64,000 bases of DNA, taken from the NCBI RefSeq assembly GCF_900698895.1, contig NZ_LR217700.1, forward strand, positions 186,001 through 250,000, given 5' to 3'. The position numbers and the translations under genes are program-made. Source of the DNA: Buchnera aphidicola (Cinara curtihirsuta). GTDB lineage: Bacteria > Pseudomonadota > Gammaproteobacteria > Enterobacterales > Enterobacteriaceae. Every line of letters begins with the position of its first letter. Positions within the stretch are counted from its first letter, which is position 1. Shown here one piece after another: positions 41,621-52,174 of this stretch. The notes under the pieces are model-generated. The model was given only the letters and a program-made list of their open reading frames with translations, did no database searches and was not told the DNA's origin.

Positions 41621-42370
41621 ATGAATAATTTTTTTCTTGAAAAAATAGTTAATAAAAAATTAAATAATGATAAATATAAAAATGATTATTCGCCTAACGG
41701 ATTACAAGTAGAAGGAAAATCAGAAATTAAACGTATAGTAACTGGAGTAACTGCTTGTAAAAATCTTTTAAATATGGCTGTAAAATATTATGCAGATGCA
41801 ATTATTGTACATCACGGTTATTTTTGGAAAAACCAAGAAAAAAAAATTTTAGGAATGTATAGAAATCGATTAAAAATATTATTATCTAATAATATTAATT
41901 TATATAGTTGGCATTTACCTTTAGATCTTCATCCTAAAATAGGTAATAACGTTCAATTAGGAAAAATATTGAATATTTCTATTTATGATTACATTTCTCC
42001 GTATGTTCCAATTGGAAAATTTAAAAAAAAACATACTGCAGCATCATTAAAAAAGGTAATTATAAAAAAACTAAAAAGAAAACCATTCTATTACGGAAAA
42101 ACTGGTCCAAAATATATTCATAATATAGCATGGTGTACAGGAAAAGGACAAAATTTTTTTAATCAGGCAGTATCTTCAAATATTGATGCTTATTTGACCG
42201 GAGAAGTATCAGAAGAAACAATACATATAGCAGAAGAAAATAATATACATTTTTTTTCATTAGGACATCATGCTACAGAAAAATCAGGAATTTCTTTATT
42301 AGGTAAATGGTTATCTAAAAAAGATAAAGATTTGAATATCAAATTTATTGATATTCATAACCCCATTTAA
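41621..42370 (+). CDS. ybgI: NIF3 family metal-binding protein (YbgI)
   Basis: This belongs to the NIF3/GTP cyclohydrolase I type 2-like family, a conserved family with a dinuclear metal site and poorly defined function. NGLQVEG is near residue 26. The metal ligands appear as IIVHHGYFW, SWHLPLDLHP, and near the C-terminus HHATEKSG. The 249 residues match E. coli YbgI (247). It precedes sucA by 63 bases, but no functional link is known. Confidence 0.92.
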   Translation: MNNFFLEKIVNKKLNNDKYKNDYSPNGLQVEGKSEIKRIVTGVTACKNLLNMAVKYYADAIIVHHGYFWKNQEKKILGMYRNRLKILLSNNINLYSWHLPLDLHPKIGNNVQLGKILNISIYDYISPYVPIGKFKKKHTAASLKKVIIKKLKRKPFYYGKTGPKYIHNIAWCTGKGQNFFNQAVSSNIDAYLTGEVSEETIHIAEENNIHFFSLGHHATEKSGISLLGKWLSKKDKDLNIKFIDIHNPI

Positions 42371-42433
42371 TAAAATTAAATATTAATTAATATTTTAATT
42401 TATTAATTTTTTAAAAATTTAAATAAAATAAAT

Positions 42434-45226
42434 ATGAAAAATAAAAAAAAAATACCCTTCTTTAAGAATAATGGATGGTTATATTCAGATAATCAATTAT
42501 TTTTAGAAAATATTTATAAAAAATTTTTATCTAATTCTGAAAAATTAAATAACTCGTGGAGAAATATATTTAATCAACTATTAGATCAAAAAAATTTTAA
42601 ATATAAAGATAAAGTATTTAAGGATCTAAAAAAAAAAAATATCAAATATAATTCAAATAATTCAAAATATAATAATAATTCTATAATTTTAAAAGAAAAA
42701 TTTTTAAGTTTCATAAATGCTTATAGATATTTTGGACATTACATATCACGATTAAATCCATTAATTTTAAGTAAAATAAAAAATAATATTCCTGAATTAT
42801 CATGTTCATTTTATAAAATAAAAAAAGAAAAATTAAATTCCTTAATATATTTTGATTTTTTATTTTTTAAAAAAAATATTAATTCTTTTAAAGAAATATA
42901 TTTATTTTTTAAAAAAAAATATTGTAATTATATCGGTTTTGAATATATGCATATTAATAATTCAAATGAAAAAAAGTGGTTACAAAAATATATTGAAAAT
43001 AATGATTTTACAAATTCTATATCTGATATAGATAGAAAAAATATATTAAAAGATTTAATTAAATCTACTACTTTCGAAAAATTTATTCATACTAAATTTC
43101 CTGGTAGTAAAAGATTTTCATTAGAAGGATGTGATGTTTTAATTCCTCTTTTAAAAAAAATCATAACATTTTGTATAAAAAAAAAAACTAAGAAAATATT
43201 TTTAGGTATGGCGCATAGAGGAAGATTAAATGTTATGCAAAATGTTTTAAAGCATAATGTTTTAAATATGTTTCAAAATCATTCTAAAATATTTAATAAT
43301 AATAACGGAACAGGTGACGTAAAATATCATTTAGGATTTAAGAAAATAATTAAATTTAAAGAAAAAGAAATTGAAATTAATTTATTAGATAATCCATCTC
43401 ATTTAGAAATTATTACTCCTGTTGTTATTGGTTGTTGTAAATTTTTTATAGATAAAACAAAAAATAAAGATAATCCTTTACCAGTGATTATACATGGCGA
43501 TGCTGCATTTATTGGTCAAGGAGTTATACAAGAAACATTAAATATGTCTCAAGTTCCAGCATATAATGTTTTTGGCAGTATACATATTATTATAAATAAT
43601 CAAATTGCTTTTACTACATCTAATTCAAAATATCTCAGAACTAGTACATACTGTACGGATATTGCTAAAATGATTAACTCTCCTATATTTCATGTTAATG
43701 CTGATAAACCAGAATTAGTCATTTTTGTTCTTAAGTTAGCTTTAAAATTTCGATATTTATTTAAAAAAGATGTTTTTATTGAATTAATTTGTTATAGACG
43801 ATTAGGTCATAATGAAGTAGATGACCCGTATATCACACAACCAAAAATGTATAATATAATTAATCAACATAAACGTATATGTTATTTATATTTTAATAAA
43901 ATAATTAATATAATAAATAATATAAAAATTTCATATAAAAAATTATATAAACATTATATGAATAAATTGTCTAATATTTTAAAAAATAATAATAAAAATT
44001 CAAAAAATAAAATATCACTATATAAAAAAAATATCTTATTAAAAAATTTAAATATTAAAAAAATTAATTATAAAAAAATAAAAAAAATAGTCAAATATTT
44101 ATTTAAATTACCCAATAATTTCATTATGCATCCTCAAGTAAGAAAAATTTTCTATAATAGAAATAAAATGATAAATAATAAAATTCCATTAGATTGGGGT
44201 ATGGCGGAAAATTTAGTATATGCTGTTTTAATGTATTATGGTATTACATGTCGATTAACAGGAGAAGATGTTAGTAGAGGAACTTTTTGTCATAGACATA
44301 TTTCTATAGTTTGTCAAAAAAATAATATTACATATACTCCTTTAAAAAATTTAAATAATTTAAACGGATTATTTTATGTTTGGGATTCAGTTTTATCAGA
44401 AGAATCTGTTTTAGCATTTGAACACGGTTATTCTATGGTGTCTAGTAAATTACTAAATATATGGGAAGCGCAATTTGGTGATTTTTCAAACGGAGCTCAA
44501 ATTGTTATTGATCAATTCATAGTTTCAAGTTTGCAGAAATGGGGTTATTCTTCACCATTAGTAATTTTATTACCACATGGTTATGAAGGACAAGGTCCGG
44601 AACATTCTTCAGGAAGATTAGAACGATATTTACAATTATGCGCTCAAAATAATATAAAAATATATATACCAACAACAGTATCTCAAATATATCATATATT
44701 ATTAAAAAAAGGAAAAAGTTTATCTAAAAAACCTTTAATTATTTTTACTCCCAAGTCATTATTAAGAAATCCATTAACATTTATTTATATTAAAAAATTA
44801 TTAATTGAAAAATTTCATAAAATATTAATTAATAAAACAAATAAAGAAAAAAATTTAATATATCGTGTTATTTTTTGTTCAGGAAAAATTTATTATGAAT
44901 TATTGGATTTTTATAAAAAAAATAAAATTGCTGATTCAGTAATAATACGTATTGAACAACTGTATCCTTTTCCTTTTTTAAAAATAAATAATATTATAAA
45001 TCAATTTATTAATATTAAACATTTTATATGGTGTCAAGAAGAACCTATGAATCAAGGTAGTTGGACATATATTTATTTTTATTTTAAAAAGTATATTTTA
45101 ATACATTATAAGAATATAGAATTAAAATATTCTGGTCGTCCAAAATTATCTTCTACTGCTGAAGGAAATTTTCTTAACCACCAAATACAACAAATAAAAA
45201 TTATAAAATTAGCATTTTCCATATAA
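42434..45226 (+). CDS. sucA: 2-oxoglutarate dehydrogenase E1
   Basis: SucA decarboxylates 2-oxoglutarate with thiamine diphosphate. GMAHRGRLNVMQNVL carries the active-site His, GDAAFIGQGVIQETLNMSQ is the cofactor motif, and GEDVSRGTFCHRH and LPHGYEGQGPEHSSGRLERYLQ follow in the transketolase-type half. The 930 residues compare with 933. The N-terminal 200 residues are lysine/asparagine-rich and diverged. sucB follows 25 bases later. The E3 subunit is not in the window. Confidence 0.97.
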   Translation: MKNKKKIPFFKNNGWLYSDNQLFLENIYKKFLSNSEKLNNSWRNIFNQLLDQKNFKYKDKVFKDLKKKNIKYNSNNSKYNNNSIILKEKFLSFINAYRYFGHYISRLNPLILSKIKNNIPELSCSFYKIKKEKLNSLIYFDFLFFKKNINSFKEIYLFFKKKYCNYIGFEYMHINNSNEKKWLQKYIENNDFTNSISDIDRKNILKDLIKSTTFEKFIHTKFPGSKRFSLEGCDVLIPLLKKIITFCIKKKTKKIFLGMAHRGRLNVMQNVLKHNVLNMFQNHSKIFNNNNGTGDVKYHLGFKKIIKFKEKEIEINLLDNPSHLEIITPVVIGCCKFFIDKTKNKDNPLPVIIHGDAAFIGQGVIQETLNMSQVPAYNVFGSIHIIINNQIAFTTSNSKYLRTSTYCTDIAKMINSPIFHVNADKPELVIFVLKLALKFRYLFKKDVFIELICYRRLGHNEVDDPYITQPKMYNIINQHKRICYLYFNKIINIINNIKISYKKLYKHYMNKLSNILKNNNKNSKNKISLYKKNILLKNLNIKKINYKKIKKIVKYLFKLPNNFIMHPQVRKIFYNRNKMINNKIPLDWGMAENLVYAVLMYYGITCRLTGEDVSRGTFCHRHISIVCQKNNITYTPLKNLNNLNGLFYVWDSVLSEESVLAFEHGYSMVSSKLLNIWEAQFGDFSNGAQIVIDQFIVSSLQKWGYSSPLVILLPHGYEGQGPEHSSGRLERYLQLCAQNNIKIYIPTTVSQIYHILLKKGKSLSKKPLIIFTPKSLLRNPLTFIYIKKLLIEKFHKILINKTNKEKNLIYRVIFCSGKIYYELLDFYKKNKIADSVIIRIEQLYPFPFLKINNIINQFINIKHFIWCQEEPMNQGSWTYIYFYFKKYILIHYKNIELKYSGRPKLSSTAEGNFLNHQIQQIKIIKLAFSI

Positions 45227-45251
45227 ATAAAAAAAATAATAAGTGAAATTT

Positions 45252-46436
45252 ATGAAAAAAAATATCGAAATTTTAGCTCCAGACTTACCTGAATCAGTTA
45301 ATAATGCAATTATGTTAAAATGGCATAAAAAAATAGGAGATTATATTAAAGAAGATGAACTGATCGCTGAGATTGAAACAGATAAAATTATCTTAGAAAT
45401 TTCATCTCCCGCAAATGGCATTTTAACATCACAAATATTATCAATTGGACAGATAATTAAATCAAAATCAATACTTGGATATATTCAATCAATTAATTTA
45501 GAAAAAAATATATCTAATGCAAATAATGAATTTAAAAAAAATAATCATTCTCAATTTTTTTTTACACCTAAAATGCGTAGATTAATTTCATATAATAAAA
45601 TAAATAAAAAAGAAATAAAAGGTATCAAAATAAATGGAAAAATTACTAAAAAAAATTTTATCATTGAGAAAATAAATAAAAAAGACAAAAAAAAAATAGA
45701 TCAAAAAAAAATATTTGATAAAAAAAATATTAATAGACGTAGTTATACTAGAATTTCTATGAATCCATTGAGAAAAAAAATTTCTGAAAGATTATTATTA
45801 ACAAAAAAAAAAACAGCAATGTTAACAACTTTTAATGAAGTAAATATGAAACCTATTATTTCATTAAGAAATAAATATAAAGATATTTTTAAAAAAAAAT
45901 ATGAATCTAAGTTAGGTTATATGTCTTTTTATGTCAAAGCAGTAACTCAAGCATTAACACAGTTTCCAGAAATAAATGCATCAATTGATGGTTCTGATAT
46001 TATCTATCATAATTATTATGATATAAATATTGCAGTATCAACTCCTAGAGGTTTAATAACTCCTATTTTAAAAAATACTAACTCTTTATCTATGTTTGAA
46101 ATTGAAAAAAAAATTAAGTCTTTTTCTATTTTAGGCCAAACCGGTAAAATAAAATTAGAAGATTTAGAATCTGGTACATTTACCATTACTAATGGAGGTA
46201 TATTTGGTTCATTAATGTCAACTCCTATTATTAATTACCCACAAGTAGCAATTTTAGGTATGCATCATATTAAAAATAGACCAGTAGTAATATGTAATAA
46301 AATTAAAATACTACCTATGATGTATTTAGCATTATCATATGATCATCAATTAATTGATGGAAAACAAGCAATACAATTTTTAAATTATATAAAAGATATT
46401 ATAGAAGATTTTTCACGTATTATTATTAATATATAA
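45252..46436 (+). CDS. sucB: 2-oxoglutarate dehydrogenase E2 (succinyltransferase)
   Basis: SucB carries succinyl groups on a lipoyl arm and passes them to CoA. Residues 1-80 are the lipoyl domain with the modified Lys in IETDKIILEI. FFTPKMRRLISYNKI begins the E1/E3-binding domain, a lysine-rich linker follows, and the catalytic domain ends with SYDHQLIDGKQA carrying the His and Asp. I start at ATG 45252, which aligns with E. coli; GTG 45243 is the alternative. The 394 residues compare with 405. Its activity depends on lipA and the broken lipB. Confidence 0.96.
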   Translation: MKKNIEILAPDLPESVNNAIMLKWHKKIGDYIKEDELIAEIETDKIILEISSPANGILTSQILSIGQIIKSKSILGYIQSINLEKNISNANNEFKKNNHSQFFFTPKMRRLISYNKINKKEIKGIKINGKITKKNFIIEKINKKDKKKIDQKKIFDKKNINRRSYTRISMNPLRKKISERLLLTKKKTAMLTTFNEVNMKPIISLRNKYKDIFKKKYESKLGYMSFYVKAVTQALTQFPEINASIDGSDIIYHNYYDINIAVSTPRGLITPILKNTNSLSMFEIEKKIKSFSILGQTGKIKLEDLESGTFTITNGGIFGSLMSTPIINYPQVAILGMHHIKNRPVVICNKIKILPMMYLALSYDHQLIDGKQAIQFLNYIKDIIEDFSRIIINI

Positions 46437-46711
46437 ATATTAATATTCTAGTTTTATAAAATTTATATATTATTTTTAATAAAATAAAAATATTACTATA
46501 TATATAAATATATATAATTAGAGTTATTAAAAATTAATAATTTATAAAAAGTTAACTATTTATTAATTATTTAATTTATATTATTTATATATACATATAG
46601 TTATAAAAATAATAAAATGTTTATTATATTAATAATATATATATACACTGTAATATAATATTAAATTTATAAAAATATAAATCATTATAAAAATAAAAAC
46701 TTGGGTAATTT

Positions 46712-47404
46712 ATGAATATAAAAAAAATAATTTTAATGAGACACGGGGAAAGTAAATGGAACCAATTAAATAAATTCACTGGATGGAAAGATATAAAGTT
46801 ATCTGAAAAAGGAAAGAAAGAAGCACTAGATGCAGCAAAATTATTAAAGAAAAATAATTTTTCTTTTGATATTGCTTTTACATCTCTTTTACAAAGAGCT
46901 ATAAAAACTACTTATATAATTTTAAGTTATTTAAATTGTATGTGGATACCAGTATATAAATCATGGAAATTAAATGAACGTAACTACGGGTCCTTAGAAG
47001 GGTTAAATAAAGAGGAAACAATAAAAAAATATGGAAAAAGACAAGTACAGTTATGGAGACGTAGCTTTAAAATTTTTCCTCCAAGCTTAAATATTAAAGA
47101 ATTTAATAATTTAAAATCTGATCAAAAATATAAAAAATTAAAAGAAAATGAAATCCCAACTTCTGAAAGTTTAGAAAAAACATTTAATCGAGTTATTCCT
47201 TTTTGGAAATTAAAAATTATTCCACAATTAAAAAAAAATAAAAATATTATTATAGTAGCGCACGGTAACTCATTACGTGCATTAATAAAATATTTAAATA
47301 AAATTAATGATACTGATATTACAGATCTAGATATTTCTACAGGTTCTCCTATTGTATATGAATTTTCTGGCACAAATAAACCAATAAAATATTATTATTT
47401 ATAA
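46712..47404 (+). CDS. gpmA: Phosphoglycerate mutase (2,3-BPG dependent)
   Basis: GpmA interconverts 3- and 2-phosphoglycerate. The phosphoacceptor His is in LMRHGESKWNQ near residue 10, the Glu in LNERNYGSLEG near residue 90, and the second His in VAHGNSLRAL near residue 184. The 230 residues compare with 250 in E. coli; the C-terminal tail is shorter. The spacers on both sides (275 and 214 bases) show nothing recognisable. Confidence 0.97.
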   Translation: MNIKKIILMRHGESKWNQLNKFTGWKDIKLSEKGKKEALDAAKLLKKNNFSFDIAFTSLLQRAIKTTYIILSYLNCMWIPVYKSWKLNERNYGSLEGLNKEETIKKYGKRQVQLWRRSFKIFPPSLNIKEFNNLKSDQKYKKLKENEIPTSESLEKTFNRVIPFWKLKIIPQLKKNKNIIIVAHGNSLRALIKYLNKINDTDITDLDISTGSPIVYEFSGTNKPIKYYYL

Positions 47405-47618
47405 AAATATTTTTTAAAATAAATTTTTTATAATTTAAATAAATATTTAAATTATAAATAATTTTATTATATAAATATATTTAAACAAACATATTAAAAA
47501 TATAAATATTTTTTATATATTTTTGATTTTTGTAAATAATATATTCTTTATATATTATAAATATTAATAATTTTTATATTATTAAAAAATATATAAAAAT
47601 TAAGGTTACATAATTATT

Positions 47619-48584
47619 ATGATTAAAAAGATAGGAGTATTAACAAGCGGGGGTGATTCTCCCGGAATGAATGCAGCAATTCGATCTATAGTATATACAG
47701 CTTTAAATAATAATTTAGAAGTAATGGGGGTTTGTAATGGTTTTTTAGGGTTATATAAAAATACAATGATACCTTTATATTATAATGATGTTTCTAATTT
47801 AATTAATAAAGGTGGAACATTTCTGGGTTCTTCAAGGTTTTTAGAATTTAAATTAGAAAAAATAAGACTTGTAGCTATAAATAATATTTTTAAAAGAAAA
47901 ATTGATGTTTTAATCATTATTGGTGGTGATGGATCATATATAGGAGCTAAATTCTTAACAGAAATGGGTATCCCATGTATTGGAATACCAGGAACTATAG
48001 ATAATGATGTTTCAGGAACTGATTATACTATAGGATATTTTACTGCTCTAGAAACAATAGTAGGCGCAATTGATAAGTTAAGAGATACTACTTCTTCACA
48101 TCAAAGAATTTCAATAATAGAAATTATGGGTCGTTATTGTGGAGATTTAACTTTATCAGCATCTATAGCTGGAGGTTGTGAATTTGTTATTATTCCAGAA
48201 ATTATTTATAAAAAAAAATCATTATTGTTAGAAATAAAAAAAAGTATTAAAAAAGGAAATAAACATGCAATTATCGCAATTACTGAAAATATATGTGATG
48301 TAAATAAATTAGCAAGATATATTCAAAAAAAAACTAATCAAGAAACACGATCAACAATACTTGGATATATTCAAAGGGGAGGGATTCCAATTGCATATGA
48401 TAGAATTTTAGCATCGCGAATGGGGATATATGCAGTACAACTGCTATTAAAAGGAAAAAAAGGAAAATGTATTGGAATCATAAATAACAAAATTGTTCAT
48501 CATGATATTAATTATGCTTTATTAAATATGAAAAAATCTTTTGAATACGATTTATTAAATGTAATAAAAAATTGCAATAAATAA
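47619..48584 (+). CDS. pfkA: 6-phosphofructokinase I
   Basis: PfkA phosphorylates fructose-6-phosphate, the committed step of glycolysis. [12 protein letters not shown] binds ATP near residue 10, GGDGSYIGA near residue 103, and [16 protein letters not shown] near residue 125 carries the catalytic Asp. The effector residues at the C-terminus look normal (GYIQRGG). The 321 residues match E. coli (320). A GC-rich hairpin follows the gene. Confidence 0.98.
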   Translation: MIKKIGVLTSGGDSPGMNAAIRSIVYTALNNNLEVMGVCNGFLGLYKNTMIPLYYNDVSNLINKGGTFLGSSRFLEFKLEKIRLVAINNIFKRKIDVLIIIGGDGSYIGAKFLTEMGIPCIGIPGTIDNDVSGTDYTIGYFTALETIVGAIDKLRDTTSSHQRISIIEIMGRYCGDLTLSASIAGGCEFVIIPEIIYKKKSLLLEIKKSIKKGNKHAIIAITENICDVNKLARYIQKKTNQETRSTILGYIQRGGIPIAYDRILASRMGIYAVQLLLKGKKGKCIGIINNKIVHHDINYALLNMKKSFEYDLLNVIKNCNK

Positions 48585-48615
48585 ATTTTTATTTTATAAA
48601 TCATGGTGTTACAAT

Positions 48616-48637
48616 AAGTGCCGGTATACCGGCGCTT
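48616..48637 (+). terminator. GC-rich hairpin after pfkA
   Basis: AAGTGCCGG pairs with CCGGCGCTT (nine pairs, one G-U) around a TATA loop. It lies between the converging pfkA and tpiA. It is exceptional in being GC-rich in an AT-saturated spacer. The following bases are AT-rich without a clean T tract. Confidence 0.55.
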
Positions 48638-48750
48638 AAATATAATTTATTTTTATATAAACAATTAAAAATAACTATTTTTTAAAAAATTTAACTTAAA
48701 AAAAAAATTATATTTTTTATTTATTTTTTTAATATAAAATATATATAATA

Positions 48751-49515
48751 TTATATATTTGTTATTTCTATAATTTTAGTAAATTCTTTTAATTTTAAAG
48801 AAGATCCTCCTATTAAAAATCCATCAACATCTTTTTGAGTAATTAATTTTTTTGCGTTTTTTCTAGTAACAGAACCTCCGTATTGAATAAAAAAATTTTT
48901 AATTTTATGATTAATTTTACTTTTTATATAATTACGTATAAAATGAGAAATATATTGAACTTCTTTAGCTTTAGCTGAATTTTTAGAACCAATTGCCCAA
49001 ATAGGTTCATAGGCAATAATAGAATTATCAAATGCATAAGAACCACATATATTAAATATTACATCAATTTGTTCCATACATATTTCTTTAGTTTTTTTAT
49101 TTATTTTTTCTTCTTGAGTTTCTCCAATACACAAAATAGGAATTAATTTTTTTTCTTTTAAAATATGAAATTTTTTTGCAATAATTGTATTACTTTCTTT
49201 ATGATTAAATCGTCTTTCTGAATGGCCAATAATAACATATTTAACCCCTATGTCTTTTAGCATACAAGAAGAAATTTCTCCTGTAAATGGACCTAAAATA
49301 TGATTATCAACATTTTGAGATCCTAAAAAGAATTTTTTATTATTAGACGAAAAAATTTTTTGAATTAAGTAAATATATAAAACAGGAGGTGTTATTATTA
49401 CAGTGCATTTTTTATGATATTTACTTAAAAATCTATTTAATGGTTCAAAAAATTTTCTAATAAATACTTTATTACCATTTAATTTCCAGTTACCAATAAT
49501 GATGGGTTTAATCAT
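48751..49515 (-). CDS. tpiA: Triosephosphate isomerase
   Basis: TpiA interconverts dihydroxyacetone phosphate and glyceraldehyde-3-phosphate. The catalytic Lys is in IGNWKLNGNK at the start, the His in VIGHSERR near residue 96, and the Glu in AYEPIWAIG near residue 168. QYGGSVTRKN and GFLIGGSSLK bind the phosphate. The 254 residues match E. coli (255). A long imperfect hairpin lies just upstream. Confidence 0.98.
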   Translation of the reverse strand: MIKPIIIGNWKLNGNKVFIRKFFEPLNRFLSKYHKKCTVIITPPVLYIYLIQKIFSSNNKKFFLGSQNVDNHILGPFTGEISSCMLKDIGVKYVIIGHSERRFNHKESNTIIAKKFHILKEKKLIPILCIGETQEEKINKKTKEICMEQIDVIFNICGSYAFDNSIIAYEPIWAIGSKNSAKAKEVQYISHFIRNYIKSKINHKIKNFFIQYGGSVTRKNAKKLITQKDVDGFLIGGSSLKLKEFTKIIEITNI

Positions 49516-49535
49516 TTTATTAACTACCCCTTACG

Positions 49536-49572
49536 AGCAACTATTGGAGTATAATATACTCTAATAATTGCT
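49536..49572 (-). other. Imperfect hairpin in the tpiA leader
   Basis: AGCAACTATTGGAG and its downstream partner CTCTAATAATTGCT (one mismatch, one G-U pair) can form a stem of about 15 pairs. The hairpin starts 21 bases upstream of the tpiA start codon and 56 bases after the ihfB stop. No T tract follows on the reverse strand. It is either a leader structure for tpiA or a degraded terminator for the rpsA-ihfB transcript. Confidence 0.5.
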
Positions 49573-49627
49573 AAATTATAAAAAATATTTATTAAATATT
49601 ATAATATATACAAGAATTTTAATAAAT

Positions 49628-49921
49628 TTAGTTATTTTTGTACATATGATTTATTCGATCCCTTAATTGTTTACCTGGTTTAAAGTGTGGAACATACTTT
49701 CCTTTTAAATAAACTTGTTCGCCTGTTTTTGGGTTTCTACCCATTCTAGCAAATCGATAATGTAAAGAAAAACTACCAAAACCTCTAATTTCAATTCTAT
49801 TACCTTTTTCTAAAGATAATGACATGTATTCTAAAATATTTTTCACGATATATTCAATATTTTTTGCTGGAATATATTTTTTTTTTTCAGTAATTCTTTC
49901 AAACAATTCTGATTTTTTCAT
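49628..49921 (-). CDS. ihfB: Integration host factor beta subunit
   Basis: IhfB is half of IHF, which bends DNA sharply. [10 protein letters not shown] starts the protein, [18 protein letters not shown] and [30 protein letters not shown] follow, with the intercalating Pro in NPKTG. I use ATG 49921, which aligns with E. coli and follows AGAGGA; a longer frame to 49945 lacks such a site. The 97 residues compare with 94. It lies downstream of rpsA as in E. coli. Confidence 0.96.
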   Translation of the reverse strand: MKKSELFERITEKKKYIPAKNIEYIVKNILEYMSLSLEKGNRIEIRGFGSFSLHYRFARMGRNPKTGEQVYLKGKYVPHFKPGKQLRDRINHMYKNN

Positions 49922-49971
49922 ATATCCTCTAAATAAAACTGTCAAATATTTTAATATTTTAATAATTTTTT

Positions 49972-51642
49972 TTAATTTATTATATTTTCCAATACTTTTG
50001 TTGTAGTATTATCAATTTTATTAGTATCAATTAAATTTTCTTCTAATAATTTTTCTTTCATATTTTTATTATGTATATCTTCTGTAATAGATAAGTAGAT
50101 AATTCTATTTTTTTTATCAAACCCTAAAATTTGTGTTAATAAATTTTTTCCTATAGAAATCTGTGATATATATTGCTTACGATAATTAGCAGGTATATCA
50201 ATTAATTTTAAACAACCTTGAACTCCTTTTTCTATATTAAATAAAATAGCTTTTTCTTCAATCGATTTAATTAAACTATTAATTATAGTATTTTTTTTAT
50301 TTTTTAAAATATATTTATGAAAGGGATCTTCTTTTAATTGTTTAATTCCTAGAGATATACGTTCTCTGTCAGGGTCTACTTGTAAAACAATTGCTTTTAT
50401 GTTTTCTCCCTTCTTATATTTTTTTACTACTTTTTCTCCAGTAATTGACCAAGATAAATCAGATAAATGCACCAAACCATCTATTCCTCCTTCTAATCCT
50501 ATAAAAATTCCAAAATCAGTAATTGATTTTATTTTTCCTTCTACTTTTGAACCTTTTTTATTGCTATCAAAAAATTTTTTCCAAGGATTAATTTTACATT
50601 GCTTAATTCCTAAAGAAATTCTTCTTTTTTCTTCATCAATATTTAATATTGATACACTTATTTTTTCTCCAGAAATAACGACTTTGGACGGATGAATATT
50701 TTTATTAGTCCAATCCATTTCTGAAACATGCACTAAACCTTCTACTCCTTCTTCTATTTCTACAAAACAACCATAATCAGTTAGATTTGTTACATATCCT
50801 GTATGCTTGCTTCCTTCTGGATAACGTTTAGAAAGATTTTTCCATGGATCAATACTTAATTGTTTTAAACCTAGCGATACTCGTACTTTTTCTTCATCAA
50901 ATTTTAATATTTTAACTTTAATTTGATCTCCAATTTTGACTACTTCACTTGGATGTTTAACTCTTCTCCAAGCCATATCAGTAATATGTAACAATCCATC
51001 TACACCACCCAAATCAATAAAAGCTCCATAATCTGTTAAATTTTTTACTATTCCTTGAATAATATTATCTTCTTTTAAATTTTTTAATAATTGATCACGT
51101 TCTGCGCTATTTTCTAATTCAATAACAGCTTTTCGTGAAACAACAACATTATTTCTTTTTTTATCTAATTTAATAACCTTAAATTCTAGTTTTTTTCCTT
51201 CAAGATGTATAGTTTCTCTAATAGGACGAATATCTACTAGAGATCCAGGTAAAAAAGCCCTTATTTCATTTAATTCAACAGTAAAACCACCTTTTACTTT
51301 TCCGTTAATAATACCAATTACATTTAATAATTCTTTATGAGCTTGTTCTAATTTTATCCATGATTCATGTCTTTTTGCTTTTTCACGTGATAAAAGAGTT
51401 TCTCCAAAACCATCTTCAATTGCATCTAAAGAAACATCTATAGTATCACCTATTTTTACTTCTATATTCCCTTTTGAATTTTTAAATTGTTCTATAGGAA
51501 TAGAAGATTCTGATTTTAATCCAGCATCTACTAAAACTATATCATTATCTATAGATATTATGGTTCCTTTAATAATAGAACCTGGACGTGTTTCTACTTC
51601 CTTTAATGATTCCTCAAATAACTCCGCAAAAGATATAGTCAT
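49972..51642 (-). CDS. rpsA: Ribosomal protein S1
   Basis: S1 holds mRNA on the 30S subunit. Six S1 repeats can be followed: domains 3-6 show the typical [32 protein letters not shown] and [12 protein letters not shown] patterns, each ending in a RISLG-like strand. Domain 6 is the most diverged. The 556 residues match E. coli (557). The cmk gene that precedes it in E. coli is absent. A clear promoter lies 53 bases upstream. Confidence 0.98.
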   Translation of the reverse strand: MTISFAELFEESLKEVETRPGSIIKGTIISIDNDIVLVDAGLKSESSIPIEQFKNSKGNIEVKIGDTIDVSLDAIEDGFGETLLSREKAKRHESWIKLEQAHKELLNVIGIINGKVKGGFTVELNEIRAFLPGSLVDIRPIRETIHLEGKKLEFKVIKLDKKRNNVVVSRKAVIELENSAERDQLLKNLKEDNIIQGIVKNLTDYGAFIDLGGVDGLLHITDMAWRRVKHPSEVVKIGDQIKVKILKFDEEKVRVSLGLKQLSIDPWKNLSKRYPEGSKHTGYVTNLTDYGCFVEIEEGVEGLVHVSEMDWTNKNIHPSKVVISGEKISVSILNIDEEKRRISLGIKQCKINPWKKFFDSNKKGSKVEGKIKSITDFGIFIGLEGGIDGLVHLSDLSWSITGEKVVKKYKKGENIKAIVLQVDPDRERISLGIKQLKEDPFHKYILKNKKNTIINSLIKSIEEKAILFNIEKGVQGCLKLIDIPANYRKQYISQISIGKNLLTQILGFDKKNRIIYLSITEDIHNKNMKEKLLEENLIDTNKIDNTTTKVLENIIN

Positions 51643-51694
51643 ATAAAATAATCTATCAGTATAAAATTATAGATGTTTAAAATTAAAATATTAC

Positions 51695-51723
51695 AATATA
51701 TTAAACATAAATAATATAGTCAA
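51695..51723 (-). promoter_or_regulatory. rpsA promoter
   Basis: On the reverse strand TTGACT (51718-51723) is followed after exactly 17 bases by TATATT (51695-51700). The predicted start leaves a leader of about 45 bases before rpsA. S1 represses its own translation in E. coli; I cannot identify the matching leader hairpins here. Confidence 0.65.
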
Positions 51724-52174
51724 TAAAAACCATTTATATTTTAAAATGGGGCGTAATAACAAAGTATATGAATAATGATATACTATCTATTTAAAAAAAA
51801 TTCATTAATATAGAATTAACTATTTTTATAAAAAAATTTTTAATATAAAAATATCACAAAAATATTCTAAAAAAATTTTCTCTTTAAAAAAAGAGATATT
51901 TATTTTTTTAAATAATTTTTATATAAAATAATATCTAATTATTTTTAAAAATATTTATAAAAACAATTATATACAAGTATATACAAATATATAAATTTTT
52001 AAAATATTATCAAATAAAAATATTTAAATTTTTTATTTATTTAGAAAATTAAAAAATAAATTTATATAATTAAATATATAAAGAAATTTTAAAATAATAC
52101 TTATTATGTTTTCAAAATATTTTTATATAAACTAAAAATAGTTATTATTTATTAAAATAATTTTACATATTAAT
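51724..52174. other. Gene-free spacer rpsA to aroA
   Basis: Apart from the rpsA promoter, this 451-base stretch holds one terminator-like element: TCTCTTT and AAAGAGA (51879-51896) form a stem that on the reverse strand is followed by a T tract (plus-strand A, 51868-51875). It could end the serC-aroA transcript. E. coli has cmk here; no remnant is visible. Confidence 0.45.

Noticed and set aside
50399..50695. Open frame antisense to rpsA
   Set aside because: It overlaps strongly conserved S1 domains and shows no independent coding signal.
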